This document shows, piece by piece, positions 39,551 through 42,677 of a stretch of 42,677 bases of DNA (position 1 is the stretch's first letter; each line of letters opens with the position of its first letter). The DNA lies in contig JAADIZ010000054.1 in NCBI GenBank assembly GCA_013151055.1, positions 1-42,677 on the forward strand, written 5' to 3'. Source of the DNA: Campylobacterota bacterium. Its GTDB lineage: Bacteria > Campylobacterota > Campylobacteria > Campylobacterales > Sulfurospirillaceae. Under the pieces are notes generated by a model. It had not been told where the DNA came from and made no database searches. It saw nothing but the letters and a program-made list of their open reading frames with translations. The position numbers and the translations under genes are program-made.

Positions 39551-39572
39551 GCAATGTGTATTGCCTAGAAAA
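39543..39572. terminator. Bidirectional terminator-like hairpin between convergent mrcA and the Nfn-like gene
   Basis: TTTTCTAGGCAA-TGTGTA-TTGCCTAGAAAA, perfect 12-bp stem with flanking T/A tracts; contains the mrcA TAG stop. Confidence 0.75.
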
Positions 39573-39588
39573 ATTTTAAAGTCTGATT

Positions 39589-41847
39589 TTACGCTGGTAC
39601 TTTTACTTTGTTTTTGATGTATTCATCGATCTCTTTTGCTGCTTGTTTGCCTGCTCCCATAGCTTGTATAACAGTTGCTGCTCCCGTTACTATATCTCCT
39701 CCTGCAAAAACACCTTCTCGTGTCGTTGCAGTCTCTTTTCCTTCTTTTATTTGAATTGTGCCTTTTGGCGTGATAGCCATATGGCTAGTAGTTGAGGTAA
39801 CTAAATCATTTGGTTTTGTACCGATTGATATTATAACTGTGTCGGCGTCAATGACAAATTCTGAACCTTTTATTTCTACAGGTCTTCTTCTGCCACTGTC
39901 ATCTGGTTCACCAAGTTCCATTTTTACACACTTTAATCCACAAACTCTACCATTTTCATCGGCTAAAATTTCCACTGGGTTTGTTAAAAGTTGAAAATCA
40001 ATACCTTCTTCTCTTGCATGTTCTGTCTCTTCGGCACGAGCTGGTATATCTTCAAAACTTCTTCGATATATTATACTTGTTTCAACTCCTAGTCTTTTTG
40101 CTACTCTTGCTGAATCCATAGAAACATTTCCAGCTCCAACCACAGCAACTTTTTTTCCTATTGTAGTTGGTGTATGATAATTTTTTTTGTTTCCACCCAT
40201 AAGGTTGACTCTTGTTAAAAATTCATTGGCTGACATTACCCCCATTGCATTTTCACCTTTTATGCCAAGAAAATTTGGGAAACCAGCACCACTACCAATA
40301 AATACAGCTTCATAACCATCGTCAAATAGTTCATCAATCATCAAAGTTTTACCAATAACAACATTTGTATGGAATTTTACACCTAGTTTTTTAATTCTGT
40401 CTATTTCAGCAGTTACTATCTCTTTTGGCAGTCTAAAAGCTGGAATTCCATAAGCTAGAACACCTCCTAATTTATGGAGTGACTCAAAAACATCGACTTC
40501 ATACCCAAATTCTGAAAGTTGTGCTGAAGCAGCAAGTCCCGAAGGCCCGCTTCCTACAATTGCTACTTTTTTACCATTTTTTGGTGGTACTTTTGTTTCC
40601 ATATTTTTAAGTGACCAGTCTCCTACAAATCTTTCTAGCAATCCTATTGCAAGAGGATCTCCCTTTTTGCCTGCTATACAGGTACTTTCACACTGTTTTT
40701 CTTGTGGGCAAACTCTACCACAGATTGATGCAAGTTTTGTATGAGCAAGAAGTATGCTAGCAGCTCCTTGTATATCCTCTTCTCTAAGTCTTTCTATGAA
40801 AGCCGGTATATCTATGCCCACTGGACACGCACTAACGCATTTTGGTTTTTTACATATAAAACAGCGGTTTGCTTCTTTATATACCTCTTTTAAAGTGTAA
40901 CCCAAATTTACCTCTGTAAAACTTTTAACTCTTTGAAGTGGATTTCTTGTATATGGTTTTGATCGCTTTTTAGCATCTTTAACTTCTTCATGCTCTATAG
41001 GACATTCGTCATTTTCGTGGTCATCTTCTAGTGTGTTTTCAACTCTCATTCTAAGTCTATTTTGTGCTTCATCATAATTTACTTTAAATCCATCAAACTC
41101 AGGTCCATCAACGCAAGCAAATTTTACTTTTCCATCTATCTCTACTCTACAAGCACCACACATTCCTGTTCCGTCAACCATAAGAGGGTTTAAACTCACT
41201 ATTGTTGGGATATTTAGTTTTTTTGTCATGAGTGTTGCAAACTTCATCATAATCATAGGACCAATTGCAACAGCTTGAGTAAATTTTTTGCCATCTTCTT
41301 TGACTAGTTTTTCTAAAACATTTGTTACATTTCCATGCATTCCGTAAGATCCATCATCGGTACATACATGAACATTTGGTGTGAATTTTCTAAACTCATC
41401 TTCGAGGATAAGTAAGTCAACTGAGCGAGCACCTAAAATTACATCCATATTCAAACCATTATCACTAAACCATTTGATTTGAGGATGAATTGGTGCAGCT
41501 CCAACTCCACCAGCTATAAATACAAAATGTTGTTTTTTTAAATCTTCTAAATCTTCTTTAACAAATTCAGATTCTTGTCCAAGAGGACCTACGATATCGG
41601 CAAAAAATTCGCCAACTTTGGCTTTTTCCATATCTTTTGTGCTCTCTCCAACAATTTGGAAGATTATGTTTACACTACCTATTTTTCTATTATAATCACA
41701 AATTGTTAAAGGTATTCTTTCTGCATATTCATCTAATTTTACAATTAAAAACTGACCAGGCTGTGCTTTTTTGGCAACTAAAGGTGCTTCTATATCCATA
41801 GATAATATAGTAGGTGATAGATATTTTTTGCTAAGAATTTTGTACAT
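39589..41847 (-). CDS. Fused FNR-type (NfnA/SudB-like) + GltD-like (NfnB/SudA-like) flavin oxidoreductase
   Basis: N-terminal FNR with GTGMCGACRVEIDGKVKFACVDGPEFDG; C-terminal GltD-like CFICKKPKCVSACPVGIDIPAF and VAIVGSGPSGLAASAQLSEFGYEV. Confidence 0.9.
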   Translation of the reverse strand: MYKILSKKYLSPTILSMDIEAPLVAKKAQPGQFLIVKLDEYAERIPLTICDYNRKIGSVNIIFQIVGESTKDMEKAKVGEFFADIVGPLGQESEFVKEDLEDLKKQHFVFIAGGVGAAPIHPQIKWFSDNGLNMDVILGARSVDLLILEDEFRKFTPNVHVCTDDGSYGMHGNVTNVLEKLVKEDGKKFTQAVAIGPMIMMKFATLMTKKLNIPTIVSLNPLMVDGTGMCGACRVEIDGKVKFACVDGPEFDGFKVNYDEAQNRLRMRVENTLEDDHENDECPIEHEEVKDAKKRSKPYTRNPLQRVKSFTEVNLGYTLKEVYKEANRCFICKKPKCVSACPVGIDIPAFIERLREEDIQGAASILLAHTKLASICGRVCPQEKQCESTCIAGKKGDPLAIGLLERFVGDWSLKNMETKVPPKNGKKVAIVGSGPSGLAASAQLSEFGYEVDVFESLHKLGGVLAYGIPAFRLPKEIVTAEIDRIKKLGVKFHTNVVIGKTLMIDELFDDGYEAVFIGSGAGFPNFLGIKGENAMGVMSANEFLTRVNLMGGNKKNYHTPTTIGKKVAVVGAGNVSMDSARVAKRLGVETSIIYRRSFEDIPARAEETEHAREEGIDFQLLTNPVEILADENGRVCGLKCVKMELGEPDDSGRRRPVEIKGSEFVIDADTVIISIGTKPNDLVTSTTSHMAITPKGTIQIKEGKETATTREGVFAGGDIVTGAATVIQAMGAGKQAAKEIDEYIKNKVKVPA

Positions 41848-41849
41848 TT

Positions 41850-42677
41850 TTATTTCCCCTTTATGCCAAATGTGAAGCCACTTTTAACTTGCTTGATTAA
41901 TTCAGGCACAATATCATTATAATCCCCCACAATTCCAAAATCAGAATTTGCAAATATACTTTCTTGTGGATGAGTATTTATCGCAATTATTGTTTCAGAT
42001 TCTTTCATTCCAGCTAAATGCTGAATTGCACCAGATATTCCAATTGCTATATATACCTTTGGTCTTACTGTTTTTCCAGTTTGTCCGACTTGTCTTGCGT
42101 ATTCACTAATGCCAATATCTACCATCGGTCGGCTAGAGGCGTATTCGGCATTGACTCCTTGATCTTTTAGAGCTTTAGCCAATTCTTTTACAAGAGCCAT
42201 ATCATCACTAGCAGTACCTCTACCACCCGAAACTATGACATCTGCTTCAAAAAGATTTGCAAGTCCTCCATCTCCTCGAACTGTTTTTATAATTTCTGTG
42301 ATAAAATCATCAACTTTGAGCTTTGGTTTAAATGTGCTTATTTTTCCTTTTAATGTTTCATCTCTTTTTGGTATTTCAAAAGTTCCAGCTCTAGCAGTTG
42401 AGATTTGAGGGCAATGAAAACCTAAAATTGTTGCAAGCTTGGATTCACCATAAGTTGGTCTTCTTGATTCTAAAATAGGATAAAAAACTTTTTTATTTTT
42501 TCTATCAATATGCTCACCAATTTCAAGTGCAGTACAATCAGCTGTTACTCCGCTTTGTGTTAAAACAGCGGTTCTAGGAGCTAATTCTCGCCCAGCTGTA
42601 GTTGCTGCAAACAGAGCAATTTCGGGATTATATTTTTTGATAACTTGTGTAAATATGGATGAAAATGGAAGAATTCT
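41850..42677 (-). CDS. etfA: Electron transfer flavoprotein alpha subunit (5' end beyond window)
   Basis: C-terminal PKVYIAIGISGAIQHLAGMKESETIIAINTHPQESIFANSDFGIVGD; reading frame continues upstream of the ORF-track Met (...GDGGLANLFEADVIVSGGRGTASDDMALV...), so the 116-aa ORF is only the C-terminus. Confidence 0.9.
   Translation of the reverse strand, partial: RILPFSSIFTQVIKKYNPEIALFAATTAGRELAPRTAVLTQSGVTADCTALEIGEHIDRKNKKVFYPILESRRPTYGESKLATILGFHCPQISTARAGTFEIPKRDETLKGKISTFKPKLKVDDFITEIIKTVRGDGGLANLFEADVIVSGGRGTASDDMALVKELAKALKDQGVNAEYASSRPMVDIGISEYARQVGQTGKTVRPKVYIAIGISGAIQHLAGMKESETIIAINTHPQESIFANSDFGIVGDYNDIVPELIKQVKSGFTFGIKGK

Noticed and set aside
41850-42200. 116-aa stand-alone protein with EtfA C-terminal similarity (possible split or truncated gene)
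   Set aside because: The frame stays open upstream of the internal Met with typical EtfA sequence (VIVSGGRGTASDD), so it is a full etfA cut by the window edge.

Overview
AT-rich chromosomal window with gene content and order typical of Campylobacterota (epsilonproteobacteria). It starts in the 3' end of a 5S rRNA gene, followed by an arsR-merA mercury module, pheA, a tRNA-Arg and rplU-rpmA-obg. Then come proB-fmt-birA-parA-parB, the F1Fo ATP synthase cluster (b', b, delta, alpha, gamma, beta, epsilon), tolQ-tolR-tolA/tonB-like-tolB-pal-cpoB, slyD, an atypical AAA+/Fis protein, fabD, a nitrilase-family gene, mtnN and a TtcA-like gene. The rest holds murG/ftsW, flgB-flgC-fliE-ftsI, Gfo/Idh and DegT genes, alaS-maf-bioF-ABC-pbp1A, a fused NfnA/NfnB-type flavoprotein and partial etfA. 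The most unusual structure is a 52-bp sequence present in five identical copies at two loci, two upstream of proB and three upstream of parB. Each copy carries a Shine-Dalgarno-like site, an 11-codon mini-ORF (MGFALKKGDIK*), two mutually exclusive hairpins, a second SD-like site, and an ATGA stop/start overlap that supplies the start codon of the next mini-ORF or of the real gene (proB, parB). This looks like a tandem, translationally coupled minigene relay and is the best candidate here for an undescribed element. No CRISPR array, transposase, phage or reverse-transcriptase gene was seen.
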